This document shows positions 9,000 through 18,212 of a DNA stretch of 64,000 nt, one piece after another. This stretch comes from Marinobacter sp. (GTDB lineage: Bacteria; Pseudomonadota; Gammaproteobacteria; Pseudomonadales; Oleiphilaceae). The translations under genes and the position numbers were made by a program. Under the pieces are notes generated by a model. It was not told where the DNA came from. It saw nothing but the letters and a program-made list of their open reading frames with translations, and did not search any database. The stretch lies in contig JAGYIS010000003.1 of the NCBI GenBank assembly GCA_018402255.1, positions 1 through 64,000 on the forward strand, written 5' to 3'. Numbering within the stretch: position 1 is the first letter of the stretch; every line of letters starts with the position of its first letter.

Positions 9000-9986
9000 A
9001 TGTTGATGGCAATCAGCGCCATTCTCGCGGGTCTTGTGTTGCTGGTCTGGAGTGCTGACAAATTCGTCGAAGGTGCTGCTGCAACGGCCAAGCACCTGGG
9101 CATGCCAACGCTGCTGATCGGCATGGTCATTATCGGGTTTGGCACATCAGCTCCGGAACTGGCCGTCTCTGCAATGGCGGCGGCGGATGGCAATCCTGGA
9201 CTGGCACTGGGCAATGGCTATGGCTCAAACATCACCAACATTGCCCTGATTGTGGGCCTTACAGCCATTATTGCCCCGATTGCCATGCACTCCCAGGTGA
9301 TCCGCAAGGAACTGCCGTTGCTGGTAGTCCTGACCCTGATTGCCGGCGCACTGTTGATTAACGGCCAGCTATCACGCCTTGATGGGTGGATCCTGCTGGC
9401 GGTATTCGCGGCGGTTATGGGCTGGTCTATTTACCAGGGCATAAAGGGTAAAGATGATTCCCTGGCGATCCAGGCAGATGCCGAGCTGATAGCCCATCCG
9501 ATGCCCATGAAACACGCCATCATCTGGCTGATTGTCGGACTGATTTTACTGATCGCCAGCTCCCGCCTTCTGGTCTGGGGCGCGGTAACCATTGCTCAAA
9601 GCCTTGGCGTCAGCGATTTGATCATAGGCCTGACCATCGTCGCCATCGGGACATCGTTACCGGAGCTCGCCTCGGCCATTGCCGCCGTAAGGAAAAACGA
9701 GCATGACCTGATCCTCGGTAACATTCTGGGCTCTGGCATTTTCAACACTCTGGCGGTGGTTGGGCTCGCTGCCGTGATTCAACCACTGACGGTCGACCCG
9801 GAAGTGCTCTACCGTGACTGGACGCTCATGCTTGCCCTGACGCTGAGCTTGCTGCTGATGGGGTTTGGCTTCTCCGGCAAACGCAAGCTGATCTCGCGGG
9901 GCAACGGTCTGTGTTTGCTGGTGGTCTATGTGGCCTATACCGGCTACCTGTTCTCAACTGTGGTTGCTGCCGGCACGGCGGCTTGA
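9000..9986 (+). CDS. Calcium/sodium-type cation exchanger (CaCA/YrbG family)
   Basis: The 328-residue, very hydrophobic protein contains the two alpha-repeats of the Ca2+:cation antiporter superfamily. The first is GFGTSAPELAVSAMAA with GNGYGSNITN (about residues 44-82). The second is AIGTSLPELASAIAA with GNILGSGIFN (about 218-250). The paired glutamates in these G(T)S-PE motifs bind the cation. About ten membrane segments are apparent, with a short acidic loop in the middle, as in YrbG. The ATG at 9000 has GAGGTG seven bases upstream. It is a single gene convergent with the acyltransferase. Ion specificity (Ca/Na or Ca/H) cannot be decided. Confidence 0.85.
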   Translation: MLMAISAILAGLVLLVWSADKFVEGAAATAKHLGMPTLLIGMVIIGFGTSAPELAVSAMAAADGNPGLALGNGYGSNITNIALIVGLTAIIAPIAMHSQVIRKELPLLVVLTLIAGALLINGQLSRLDGWILLAVFAAVMGWSIYQGIKGKDDSLAIQADAELIAHPMPMKHAIIWLIVGLILLIASSRLLVWGAVTIAQSLGVSDLIIGLTIVAIGTSLPELASAIAAVRKNEHDLILGNILGSGIFNTLAVVGLAAVIQPLTVDPEVLYRDWTLMLALTLSLLLMGFGFSGKRKLISRGNGLCLLVVYVAYTGYLFSTVVAAGTAA

Positions 9987-10009
9987 CGCCATGGGCGGAG
10001 TGGCCCTGA

Positions 10010-10774
10010 CTACTCCGCCTCACCGTCACCCAACAGCACCTCAAGGCTCTGACGCACCTCCCGCATCACCGTCTCAAGATCTTCTTTGCGGCGGCCTGAC
10101 ATGTCGATTGGCGCACCCACTCGAACATCCACTGGCTGGCCCAGATTGATGCGCAGACTGCGAGCCGGCAACACGTGGCTGATGCCCCGAATAGCAACCG
10201 GAACAATCACCGCCTCGGTGTCCAGCGCCAGATGAAAGCACCCTTTCTTGAAGGGCAGCAACCGGCCATCGGCAGACCGGGTGCCCTCCGGTGCCGCCCA
10301 GAGCACAATTCCGCTTTCCATCATTTTTCGGGCTTTGTCCAGATCGCGCAGTGCACCTGCGCGATTGGACCGGTCAATGGCCGGGAACTCTGCCGCCCGC
10401 ATGGCCGCTCCCAATAACGGAATACGGAATAACTCCTTTTTCGCCAGCATTCGAATCGACCCCGGCAAGGAAACAAAACTAACCGGTATATCGTAATGGC
10501 TGGCATGGGTACTCATAATAATGTATCGCCTTCCATCGCCGAAGTCGGGCACCGCTCCGTGCACCGTCAAGTTGGACCTGACCATCCTCAACAATGTTGC
10601 TGACCATTCCCGGCAGTATTGGTCGACAATCGGCCGATCAAGACGACCACACAAGGCCCGCAGCAACACCAACATAGAGTAGATGGCCGTCAGCCCTACC
10701 GAACCCAGGAGCACACCCACACCGCGCAGCAGCGTGGCCGACTCGGTCAGAGGGCTCAAATTGAGTCGTTTCAT
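10010..10774 (-). CDS. PlsC-type 1-acyl-sn-glycerol-3-phosphate acyltransferase
   Basis: The 254-residue protein has the acyltransferase motifs in order: HX4D in STHASHYDIP, a middle block FPAIDRSNRAGAL, EGTR in APEGTRSADG, and a proline-rich VPVAIRG segment. A hydrophobic N-terminal segment anchors it in the inner membrane. Such enzymes add the sn-2 acyl chain to make phosphatidic acid, though paralogues can have other acceptors. I placed the start at ATG 10774 (MKRLNL), with AGGCAGG just upstream. An ATG six codons earlier (10792) has no clear ribosome site, and the long upstream extension is unlikely. It is divergent from the sulfite dehydrogenase gene. Confidence 0.82.
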   Translation of the reverse strand: MKRLNLSPLTESATLLRGVGVLLGSVGLTAIYSMLVLLRALCGRLDRPIVDQYCREWSATLLRMVRSNLTVHGAVPDFGDGRRYIIMSTHASHYDIPVSFVSLPGSIRMLAKKELFRIPLLGAAMRAAEFPAIDRSNRAGALRDLDKARKMMESGIVLWAAPEGTRSADGRLLPFKKGCFHLALDTEAVIVPVAIRGISHVLPARSLRINLGQPVDVRVGAPIDMSGRRKEDLETVMREVRQSLEVLLGDGEAE

Positions 10775-10980
10775 ACAAGCCTGCCTTGTCATTGCATGCG
10801 AGCCAGCCAGGCTCAGTTTCAATAGCTTCGGCGGATTATATCGGCTCGATCGAACGCTGAATAACCAACAAAAGTATTGCTCAATCTTTGAACACCACCT
10901 ATAAGTAATAAGGATATAACCCGCATTCCAGCCGGAGAGCGGAACACCGTCCGATGACAATCCCAATAAGGAGACGGAAC

Positions 10981-12206
10981 ATGAGACAGGAACAAGCCCT
11001 GGACAGGGGCGCAACCACACCTGCCCTGGAAAGCCCAACACGTCGGAGCCTCTTGCTCGGCAGTGCAGGTGCCATGGCCGCAGTCAGCCTGCTGGGCTTC
11101 ACGCCCTTGGCGAAAGCCAGTGAGCCAAAATCGTTGCCCGATTTCGCCGCCTGGAAAGATCGCAACGCACTGATTGTGTACACCGCCAACACCATGGAAA
11201 CACAGCGGGGCGCTATCGGTAACGGGGTAATCACCCCGGCTGACCGGTTGTTTGTTCGCAACAATCTACCGGCACCCCGGCATCCATCGCGGACAACCCG
11301 GACACCTGGGAGGTGCGAATCGACGGCGTCAAAAACCCCCGCACGCTGACGGTCAGTGAACTGAAATCCATGGGCGTTACCACCGTGGCCTCGGTACTGC
11401 AATGCTCCGGCAACGGCAGAGCCTTCTTCCCACACGGCGCCAGTGGCACTCCCTGGTCAGTTGGCGCCGCAGGCTGTGTGATGTGGACCGGCGTTCCCTT
11501 GAAGGACGTCGTCGATGCCTTGGGCGGCCCTGCGGATGGCACTCGCTATATCACCGGCACCGGTGGTGAATCCATTCCCGACGGCCTCGACCCAAAGAGC
11601 ATCATGGTGGAACGGTCGGTGCCCAGCCGCGCTCTCGACACGGCGCTGCTGGCCTGGGAAATGAACGACACGCCACTGCCCCACACCCACGGCGGGCCTC
11701 TGCGGCTGGTGATACCCGGCTACTACGGGGTTAATAACGTCAAGTACGTGAAACACGTTGCCTTCACCGAGAACCAGACCGACGCCAAAATACAGGCCTC
11801 CGGCTATCGGGTGCGGGAGGTGGGAAAACCGGGTTCACCAGACCAGCCCTCCATGTGGGAAATGAACGTGAAGTCCTGGGTTAACGCACCGCTTGAAGCC
11901 GGCCGCAGTGGCCGCAACATGATCTACGGCGTGGCATTTGGCGGCACCGTTGCACTGGAGAAGGTCGATGTTTCCGTCGACGGCGGCAAAACATGGAAAC
12001 AAGCCCGTTTCCTGGGGCCGGACCTTGGGCCCTATGCCTGGCGGCCTTTTGTCATGGCCGCGGATCTGTCATCCGGCGAACATCGGATCGTCAGCAGGGC
12101 GACCGACGTGGACGGCAATACCCAGCCCGAAGGCCGGATCGACAACGAGCGTGGCTACGGCCACAACGGCTGGAGTGACCACGGAGTGTCGGTCACCGTC
12201 AGTTGA
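10981..12206 (+). pseudogene. sorA: Sulfite dehydrogenase molybdopterin subunit, frame broken
   Basis: The first frame (10981 to about 11278) encodes a Tat signal (TRRSLLLGSAGAMAAV) and the start of a sulfite-oxidase-fold protein ending FVRNNLPAP. The rest continues in another frame from about 11275 with DNPDTWEVRIDG, the molybdenum-ligand cysteine in VLQCSGNGRAFF, and the C-terminal dimer domain to 12206. Adding one C to the CCCC at 11275-11278 restores one frame (LPAP-P-ASIADNP). Losing eight bases of the imperfect CCGGCA repeat there would also do so. SorA oxidises periplasmic sulfite, passing electrons to cytochrome c, and a cytochrome gene follows. AAGGAGA precedes ATG 10981. It may be a real mutation or a sequence error. 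Confidence 0.8.
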
Positions 12207-12266
12207 TCAATTGCAGGGTGGGCGGTGGACACCGCCCACCCTGGCTCAAAACGGACAGTCAAAAAC

Positions 12267-12587
12267 ATGAGAACAACTGCAGTACTGGTATCCATCGCCA
12301 TCACGGGCCTGAGCGCGCTTGCGCAAGCCGATAACACCGAACTTGGTAAAGAAGTTTTCACACAGGTTGCACAACCTTCCTGCACCATCTGCCATGCCTT
12401 GTCAGACGCAGGATCTGCCGGCGCCATCGGGCCGGACCTGGACGAACTCAAACCCTCAAGGGATCAGGTGATCAACGCCGTTACCCAGGGCGTCGGAGTG
12501 ATGCCGGCGTTCGAGGGGTCACTGTCTGAGGAGCAGATCAAGGCTCTGGCCGATTACATTATCTCCGTAACCACCAACGCCAACTGA
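12267..12587 (+). CDS. Small c-type cytochrome, probable SorB partner
   Basis: The 106-residue protein has a cleavable signal peptide (to about residue 22, ending ALAQA), one haem-binding CTICH motif and a distal methionine in GVMPAF, as in class I cytochromes c. Placement 60 bases after the molybdopterin gene on the same strand indicates the electron acceptor of a SorAB-type sulfite dehydrogenase. It has no strong terminator of its own; a GC-rich hairpin without T-run follows. The start at ATG 12267 gives an intact signal peptide. If sorA is really broken, this cytochrome may have lost its partner. Confidence 0.82.
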   Translation: MRTTAVLVSIAITGLSALAQADNTELGKEVFTQVAQPSCTICHALSDAGSAGAIGPDLDELKPSRDQVINAVTQGVGVMPAFEGSLSEEQIKALADYIISVTTNAN

Positions 12588-12593
12588 CCGACG

Positions 12594-12610
12594 GGGGCCT
12601 TGGGCCCCCT
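12594..12610. terminator. GC-rich hairpin between convergent cytochrome and msrB
   Basis: GGGGGCC pairs perfectly with GGCCCCC around TTG. It sits between two convergent genes, but neither strand has a T-run after it, so it is only a possible weak or factor-assisted terminator. Confidence 0.35.
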
Positions 12611-12620
12611 GATCGGACAT

Positions 12621-13049
12621 TCAGGCACCTTCCTCAAAAACCATTGCAATCGAATTCAGGCAGTAGCGCTGCCCGGTCGGAGGTGGTCCGTCTGGAAAGA
12701 CATGACCAAGGTGGCTGTCACACCGCGGGCAGCGGACCTCAGTGCGAGTCATTCCCAGCGTGCTGTCTTCCAGATAACGGATATGCTCCGGATCATAAGG
12801 CTGAAAAAAACTTGGCCAGCCGGTGCCCGAGTCAAACTTGTCTGCAGACCTGAACAACGGCAGATCACACAGCCGGCAGTGATAAACACCCACCTTTTTG
12901 TTATCCAGCAAAGTGCCGCAAAAAGGCGCCTCGGTGCCATGGTCCAGCAACACCCGCTTTTCTTCCGCGGTCAGTGTCTGGGTTTTCTCATCCATTTGGT
13001 CTTTGGTGAGCGGGGTCAAGTCGTAGCCTGCGGCCGATATACTCATCAT
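12621..13049 (-). CDS. msrB: Peptide methionine-(R)-S-oxide reductase MsrB
   Basis: The 142-residue protein is a complete MsrB. It has zinc-binding CRLC and CPRC pairs, the substrate-site segment DSGTGWPSFF, and the catalytic cysteine in RYCLNS near the C-terminus. It reduces the R-epimer of methionine sulfoxide in proteins. The gene starts 22 bases after the end of msrA on the same strand, so the pair is an operon repairing both epimers. GAGGAGA precedes two adjacent ATG codons, and either could be used. No signal peptide is present, so the enzyme is cytoplasmic. Confidence 0.95.
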   Translation of the reverse strand: MMSISAAGYDLTPLTKDQMDEKTQTLTAEEKRVLLDHGTEAPFCGTLLDNKKVGVYHCRLCDLPLFRSADKFDSGTGWPSFFQPYDPEHIRYLEDSTLGMTRTEVRCPRCDSHLGHVFPDGPPPTGQRYCLNSIAMVFEEGA

Positions 13050-13070
13050 CGTCTCCTCATAGGGTTCGTG

Positions 13071-13721
13071 TCAGGACGGGTCAGGGTCGTCCTGACTGAA
13101 CTCCGGCTTTAGCCGATCCGGCCAGGTGCTGGCCAGTTTTTCCATCTTCGGGGCGGCCACTGCCATGATGTAAGGCTGCCAGGGGTTACGGGCGGCAAAG
13201 TTCTGGTGGTTGGCTTCCGCCGGGTAGAAAGCCGACAGCGGCTCCAACTGCGTAGCGATCGGGTCCGGGTAAACGCCGGCGGCATCAAGCTGGCCAATAT
13301 AGGCTTCTACCATCTGTTTCTGGGCGTCTGTTTCAAAAAATACCGCCGACCGGTACTGGGTGCCGATGTCATTGCCCTGTCGGTTCAACTGAGTCGGATC
13401 ATGGGCGACCGAGAAGAATACCCTGAGCAAATCACCGAGACTGATTTTGGCCGGGTCGTAATGCACGTCCACCACCTCGGCGTGGCCCGTGGTGCCGCTG
13501 CAGACAGCCTGATAGTTCGCGGTATCGGCAGCGCCACCGGCATAGCCCGACTCAACAGAGATCACACCCTCCAGCGCCACCAATACAGCCTCTACACACC
13601 AGAAGCACCCGCCCGCCAGAACAATCCGGGACTCAGCTTGGGTTTCAGTCAGATCCCGCTCTGGCGCCGGAAACCGGCTGCGGGGTACCGACAGGCCGGG
13701 GACGTTGCATGCATCACTCAT
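13071..13721 (-). CDS. msrA: Peptide methionine-(S)-S-oxide reductase MsrA
   Basis: The 216-residue protein has the MsrA catalytic motif GGCFWCVEA (about residue 37), followed by SGYAGG and a GHAEVV segment. It also has the resolving region toward the C-terminus (YPAEANHQNF). It reduces the S-epimer of methionine sulfoxide. The N-terminal extension of about 30 residues is like the proteobacterial long form. GGAGCTGTCCC precedes ATG 13721. It is the first gene of an msrA-msrB operon. The sulfite and chromate genes on either side give an oxidant-related neighbourhood, but no shared operator was seen. Confidence 0.95.
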   Translation of the reverse strand: MSDACNVPGLSVPRSRFPAPERDLTETQAESRIVLAGGCFWCVEAVLVALEGVISVESGYAGGAADTANYQAVCSGTTGHAEVVDVHYDPAKISLGDLLRVFFSVAHDPTQLNRQGNDIGTQYRSAVFFETDAQKQMVEAYIGQLDAAGVYPDPIATQLEPLSAFYPAEANHQNFAARNPWQPYIMAVAAPKMEKLASTWPDRLKPEFSQDDPDPS

Positions 13722-13812
13722 GGGACAGCTCCACAGGGTTTGTTTGTTTCGAGTGTGGCGGCTTTACCACACAATGCCAACCATTGGCTCTGATTCGTTA
13801 TACGCCCGGCCA

Positions 13813-14991
13813 TCACAAAAAGACTGCACCGAGCAAAGCACTGGCCGGCGCAAGGCCCCATACCGGCATCCGCAAGACCGCCAAAGCCAGCCAAAACAGC
13901 AGTGCAAAGGCAACGTCACCGGCACCGTGCACCGCCGACGTCCAGACTGGGTCATACAGAGCCGCCAGCAGCAGGCCCACCACGCCGGCATTCACGCCGG
14001 CCAGCGCGGCCCGTGCCGCCTTGTGCTCACGAATCCATCGCCACAGCGGCAGGCCCGCCAGCACCAACAAGCTGCCAGGCAAGAACACCGCCACCACAGC
14101 TACCACTGCACCCAGCCACCCGCCCTCAGCACTGCCCAGAAACGCTGAAAACGTAAACAAGGGACCAGGCACGGCCTGGGCCACACCATAACCCGCCAAA
14201 AAGGTATCGGCAGTCATAGCGCCGGACACCACGAAGCCTTCCTGCAGCCACGGTAACACCACGTGACCGCCCCCAAACACCAGGGCACCGGCGCGATAGA
14301 GTTCTGCCCCGATCCAGGCCAGCGACCCCGTTGCCTGGGGCATGAACGACAGCCCCAGCAGTATCGCAAAAAGCACCGCGAACAAGATCGACTTGCCCGA
14401 CTGCAGTGGCACCTGCAGCGAGTCGCTGCCATTGCTGGATTTCAACTTCAACCCAATACCTGCCATGGCGGCTATCGCCAGCACAAAAACCTGCATCCAG
14501 ACAGCGCCTGCGAGCAAGAGCGCCATTGCCACCACCACCGCGATCACGATGCGCGGCCGGTCAGGGCACAACGACTGCCCCATCTGCCACACTGCCTGCG
14601 CCACAACCGCAACCACGAATAGCTTCAGACCACTGATCCACCCCCCGGAGCCGGCATCAGGCCAGAGCGTCAGGCCAAACGCAAACAGCGCCATCAGAAT
14701 GGCCGACGGCAAGGTAAAACCGGCCCAGGCCGCCAAGGCTCCGGCGTAATGACCACGCAAGAACCCAATGGTCAATCCTGCCTGGCTCGACGCCGGCCCC
14801 GGCAGCAACTGACATAAAGCCACCACCTCGCCATAGGCGCTTTCCGACAGCCATTTCCGACGCTTGACGAACTCATCGTGAAAATACGCCAAATGGGCAG
14901 CAGGACCGCCAAACGAGGTCAGCCCCAGCCGGAGAAATATCAGGAACAACTGCCAGTGGCTGCTCGACTGGGCTTGATCAGAATCGGTCAT
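13813..14991 (-). CDS. chrA: Chromate transporter, ChrA (CHR) family
   Basis: The 392-residue protein is of the long-chain CHR type: two homologous halves, each with about five to six membrane segments. The first half contains RLGLTSFGGPAAHLAYF and LPGPASSQAG. The second has the matching VFGGGHVVLPWL and AVPGPLFTFSAFLG. ChrA exports chromate using the proton gradient, although many homologues have not been tested. No chrB regulator is adjacent. The ATG at 14991 lies close to the divergent phosphoesterase region. Family membership is firm; chromate as substrate is by homology. Confidence 0.88.
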   Translation of the reverse strand: MTDSDQAQSSSHWQLFLIFLRLGLTSFGGPAAHLAYFHDEFVKRRKWLSESAYGEVVALCQLLPGPASSQAGLTIGFLRGHYAGALAAWAGFTLPSAILMALFAFGLTLWPDAGSGGWISGLKLFVVAVVAQAVWQMGQSLCPDRPRIVIAVVVAMALLLAGAVWMQVFVLAIAAMAGIGLKLKSSNGSDSLQVPLQSGKSILFAVLFAILLGLSFMPQATGSLAWIGAELYRAGALVFGGGHVVLPWLQEGFVVSGAMTADTFLAGYGVAQAVPGPLFTFSAFLGSAEGGWLGAVVAVVAVFLPGSLLVLAGLPLWRWIREHKAARAALAGVNAGVVGLLLAALYDPVWTSAVHGAGDVAFALLFWLALAVLRMPVWGLAPASALLGAVFL

Positions 14992-15129
14992 TGCGTTTTA
15001 TCCTTTTGAGTCACCGGCATGACAGTAAAACATGAACGTTGTGTCTGGACAGTTGCACAACCTTGGCGACCAGCCATAATAATAATCGGGGCCAGGTATA
15101 AGGCCCTGCTCGGCATCAGGGACCCAATA

Positions 15130-16104
15130 ATGACGGCAAAAGTCCGCACACCAGAGGATCGGGATGAACTTCTCCAGTACCGGCTGAGCCTTCGCCTTGG
15201 CCCGGTTCATGCCCGACAGCGCCTGGGCATCGAGCAAGAGGCCGAAGCCCGGGTGTTCGGCCGCGACAAACGCTCCTTTCATCTGGAAAACCTGACCAAC
15301 GCACCCGGCCTGATTCGCTTTTGCCTGCAAGCCGTTGGTTTGTTCCATAGGGCCCGGGCCAACAGCCGCACACTCACCACCGCTCATAATACGTTTACTC
15401 TTGCAGACCTGCCTGAGGCTTTTGATGGCTTTCGGGTACTGCACCTGACCGACCTTCATGTCGACATGGACGAGCACAACCTGCAGGCCGTGATCGAACA
15501 GATTCAACCTCTGGACTACGATCTTTGTGTACTCACCGGCGACTACCGCCAACTCACCTGGGGGCCTGTCGACGCTGCCCTGGACGGCATGGCCCGGCTG
15601 CGCAACGCCATCAAGGGGGAGGCCTATGCGGTGCTTGGAAATCACGACAGCGTTCGTATGGTACCGGCGCTGGAAGATATGGGCTACCGCTTGCTGATGA
15701 ACGAGATGGTGCCTCTGAAACGCGGGCGAAGCACTGTGTACCTGGCCGGCGTGGACGACGCTCACTACTACAAGGTGCACAACCTGCACCGGGCCGGCGA
15801 TGACATTCCCACGGGCGGCATCAGCCTGCTGTTAAGCCACACCCCGGAAATTTGGCGCGAAGCCGCCCACGCCGGATACGACGTTTTTTTGTGCGGCCAC
15901 ACTCACGGAGGCCAGATCTGCCTGCCTGGCGGCATCCCCATCACTCTGGATTCAGACTGCCCCCGACGCCTGGGTCGTGGCTACTGGCAAGTCAATGGCA
16001 TGCAGGGCTATACCTCACCCGGAGCTGGCACATCTGTACTCAACGCACGCCTGAATTGCCCTCCGGAAGTCACATTGCATACGCTGTCACGGGGGCCTAC
16101 ATAG
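15130..16104 (+). CDS. Calcineurin-like metallophosphoesterase (YkuE/YaeI type)
   Basis: From ATG 15130 the protein is 324 residues. The dinuclear metal site is complete: DLHVD (D108, H110), GDY, GNHD, a later HTPE histidine and GHTHGGQ. GHTHGGQ with TSPGAGTS after it is typical of the YkuE/YaeI branch, which includes UDP-diacylglucosamine hydrolase-like enzymes and phosphodiesterases. No clear signal peptide or membrane anchor is present. An upstream ATG at 15019 would add 37 residues but lacks a good ribosome site, whereas GGGA precedes 15130. The substrate is unknown. It converges on the CarS-like gene with six bases between stops. Confidence 0.8.
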   Translation: MTAKVRTPEDRDELLQYRLSLRLGPVHARQRLGIEQEAEARVFGRDKRSFHLENLTNAPGLIRFCLQAVGLFHRARANSRTLTTAHNTFTLADLPEAFDGFRVLHLTDLHVDMDEHNLQAVIEQIQPLDYDLCVLTGDYRQLTWGPVDAALDGMARLRNAIKGEAYAVLGNHDSVRMVPALEDMGYRLLMNEMVPLKRGRSTVYLAGVDDAHYYKVHNLHRAGDDIPTGGISLLLSHTPEIWREAAHAGYDVFLCGHTHGGQICLPGGIPITLDSDCPRRLGRGYWQVNGMQGYTSPGAGTSVLNARLNCPPEVTLHTLSRGPT

Positions 16105-16110
16105 TTGTCG

Positions 16111-16593
16111 TCAGTGCGGTTGTTTTCGGATACCAAGCCGATACAGCACCGGCGAAAATAACCGGTTGCTCAGCGCAAACAGCAGCGCAACGGCCACCGC
16201 CTCCCAGAGCAGCAACGGCAGCCAGAACCAGGCCACCATCATTGGCAACAAAGACTCTGGCAACTGGTCCAGCCACAAAGAGGGCGCGCTTGAGGCGAGG
16301 CCAAGGCGGCGCTTGATAAAACTACTGATCAGGTCACCCATCAAAGCAATCAACCCAAACAGCCCACCGAACAGGCCACCCAGACCCACCAGGGCGGAAA
16401 ACACCGAACAGACCAAGATGCCAGACACCAAGCCGCGCCAGGTCTTGCTGGGACCGAGGAGCGGCCGGCCATCCCGCCAAAGCCGCCCGCCATCGACCGG
16501 CCAGTTACCGCGCTGATGAAACAGTCTGGCCATGACCACCGGACAACCGTTGGCCAACACCAACATCACGAACAGCTCCAGCGGTAGCAGCAA
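16111..16593 (-). CDS. CDP-archaeol synthase-like (CarS/DUF46) membrane protein
   Basis: The 160-residue, four-to-five-helix protein has the cytidylyltransferase-like signature of the CarS/DUF46 family: GPSKTWRG (about residue 47) and GDLISSFIKRRLGL, then LDQLPE (about 86-112). Archaeal CarS makes CDP-archaeol from CTP and unsaturated archaetidic acid. Bacterial members are short, and I know of no settled substrate, possibly a CDP-lipid. It starts 23 bases after the fumC stop on the same strand, so it may be the second gene of a fumC operon. The family call is good; function in this bacterium is open. Confidence 0.7.
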   Translation of the reverse strand: MLLPLELFVMLVLANGCPVVMARLFHQRGNWPVDGGRLWRDGRPLLGPSKTWRGLVSGILVCSVFSALVGLGGLFGGLFGLIALMGDLISSFIKRRLGLASSAPSLWLDQLPESLLPMMVAWFWLPLLLWEAVAVALLFALSNRLFSPVLYRLGIRKQPH

Positions 16594-16616
16594 AGGTCAG
16601 CTCCTGTTTTGCCCGC

Positions 16617-17993
16617 TCAGGTCAGCCCTCCACGAGTCAATTTGAGCGGATCCATCAATTCTTCCAGACGCTTCCGGCTGAGACCACTGCGCTCCTCGGC
16701 AACATCAATGACCGGTCGGCCGGTACGGTATGCCTCTTTGGCGATGTCGGCGGCCAGGCTGTAGCCGATTTCCGGGTTCAGCGCGGTCACCAATACCGGA
16801 TTACGACCCACCCCGGCATTCAGATTGTCGGCATTCACAATAAAGCCTTTGATCGCTTTATCGGCGAGAATGGAGGACGCGCCGGTCAGCAGAGTGATCA
16901 TGTCCAGCAAGTTGGCGCCCACCAGCGGCAGCATGACATTCAACTGGAAGTTTCCGGACTGGCCTGCAATGGCCACAGCGCTGTCCAGGCCCATCACCTG
17001 GGCACCCACCATCGCCACCGACTCCGGAATGACCGGGTTCACCTTGCCCGGCATGATGCTGCTGCCCGGTTGCAACGCCGGCAGGCTGATTTCGGCCAGG
17101 CCATGAATAGGGCCGCTATTCATCCAGCGTAAATCATTGGCCATTTTAGTGAGAACCACCGCCACACCGCGGAGCTGTGCCGACAGGGCGACCGGCGCAT
17201 CTACTGCACTTTGCCCGACAAACTTATGCTCCAGCGCGCGGAACGGGTGACCGGTATTGGAGCGCAGAAACTTGACGAACTGGCCGGCGAACTCAGTTGC
17301 CGCGTTTACCCCCGTGCCCACGGCAGTGCCGCCCTGAGGCACTGCCGCCAACTCCGCCATGGCACTTTCCAACCGCTTTTCGGCGGCGGCAACCTGCTCT
17401 CGCCAGGTTCGGAGTTCCTGGCCCAAGGTCACCGGCATGGCATCCATCAAGTGGGTGCGCCCGGTTTTCACCTGCCCGGACAGTTCGGCCTCACGCTCAT
17501 AGATCACCCCGCGAAGGTGCGAGAGCGCAGGCAACAACTGATCCTTGACCCCCAGCAGGGCGCTGATGTGAATGGCAGTAGGGATCACATCGTTGGAGCT
17601 CTGGCTCATATTGACGTGATCGTTGGGATGCACCTCCACACCGTGCTTGCGAGCAATGGCGGAGACCACTTCATTTACGTTCATATTGGTGCTGGTACCG
17701 GAGCCGGTCTGGTAACGATCAACCGGGAACTGATCGGCGTACTGGCCCTGCACCAGCTGTTCGCAGGCCGCCACAATGGCATCGCGCAGATCCCCGTCGA
17801 GCAGTCCCAGCGAGGCATTCGCCTGAGCCGCCGCGCACTTTACCTGCGCAACTGCCGAGATAAAGCCCGCCGGCATGGGCTGGCCACTGACCGGGAAATT
17901 CTCCACTGCACGCTGGGTCTGAGCGCCCCATAGTGCATCGGCGGGCACCAGCACGTCACCCAGGCTGTCCTTTTCTGTTCTTGAATCGCTCAC
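16617..17993 (-). CDS. fumC: Class II fumarate hydratase
   Basis: The 458-residue protein is a class II (iron-independent, oxidation-resistant) fumarase interconverting fumarate and L-malate. It shows GSGTSTNMNVNEV, the catalytic-region SQSSNDVIPTA, KTGRTHLMDA and the superfamily signature GSSIMPGKVNP. Length fits FumC. The start is ATG 17993, facing the divergent regulatory operon across 219 bases that include a 17-bp palindrome, which could also influence fumC. The CarS-like gene follows closely. Confidence 0.95.
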   Translation of the reverse strand: MSDSRTEKDSLGDVLVPADALWGAQTQRAVENFPVSGQPMPAGFISAVAQVKCAAAQANASLGLLDGDLRDAIVAACEQLVQGQYADQFPVDRYQTGSGTSTNMNVNEVVSAIARKHGVEVHPNDHVNMSQSSNDVIPTAIHISALLGVKDQLLPALSHLRGVIYEREAELSGQVKTGRTHLMDAMPVTLGQELRTWREQVAAAEKRLESAMAELAAVPQGGTAVGTGVNAATEFAGQFVKFLRSNTGHPFRALEHKFVGQSAVDAPVALSAQLRGVAVVLTKMANDLRWMNSGPIHGLAEISLPALQPGSSIMPGKVNPVIPESVAMVGAQVMGLDSAVAIAGQSGNFQLNVMLPLVGANLLDMITLLTGASSILADKAIKGFIVNADNLNAGVGRNPVLVTALNPEIGYSLAADIAKEAYRTGRPVIDVAEERSGLSRKRLEELMDPLKLTRGGLT

Positions 17994-18130
17994 CCATGCC
18001 TCCGTTTGCAGTAAGTTTCGATGACAGCATATTGGCTACTGCTTTAAGTGTAGCCACTGCCAAGCCTTCAATTCACCTAAATGCCGACCAAATCACACAA
18101 CCGCACACGAAACACCCAAGACGAATACTT

Positions 18131-18147
18131 TGTAGGAAATTCCTACA
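18131..18147. promoter_or_regulatory. 17-bp palindrome TGTAGGA-AAT-TCCTACA, candidate operator
   Basis: Perfect inverted heptamers TGTAGGA and TCCTACA are separated by three bases. The site is 65-82 bases before the double-receiver gene and about 140 bases before divergent fumC. A second site of the same design lies at 26039-26055 ahead of the CotH operon. A dimeric LuxR/NarL-type regulator such as the one at 19739-20383 would suit inverted heptamers. Regulation is inferred, not shown. Confidence 0.6.
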
Positions 18148-18212
18148 CGAAAATCCGGCGTGACTTGCTACTCTTGCCAATCGTCACCCTACCATCAGGA
18201 TAACCTTGTTTC

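Noticed and set aside
15019..15129. 37-residue N-terminal extension of the phosphoesterase
   Set aside because: No ribosome site at the upstream ATG and no signal-peptide character; GGGA precedes ATG 15130.
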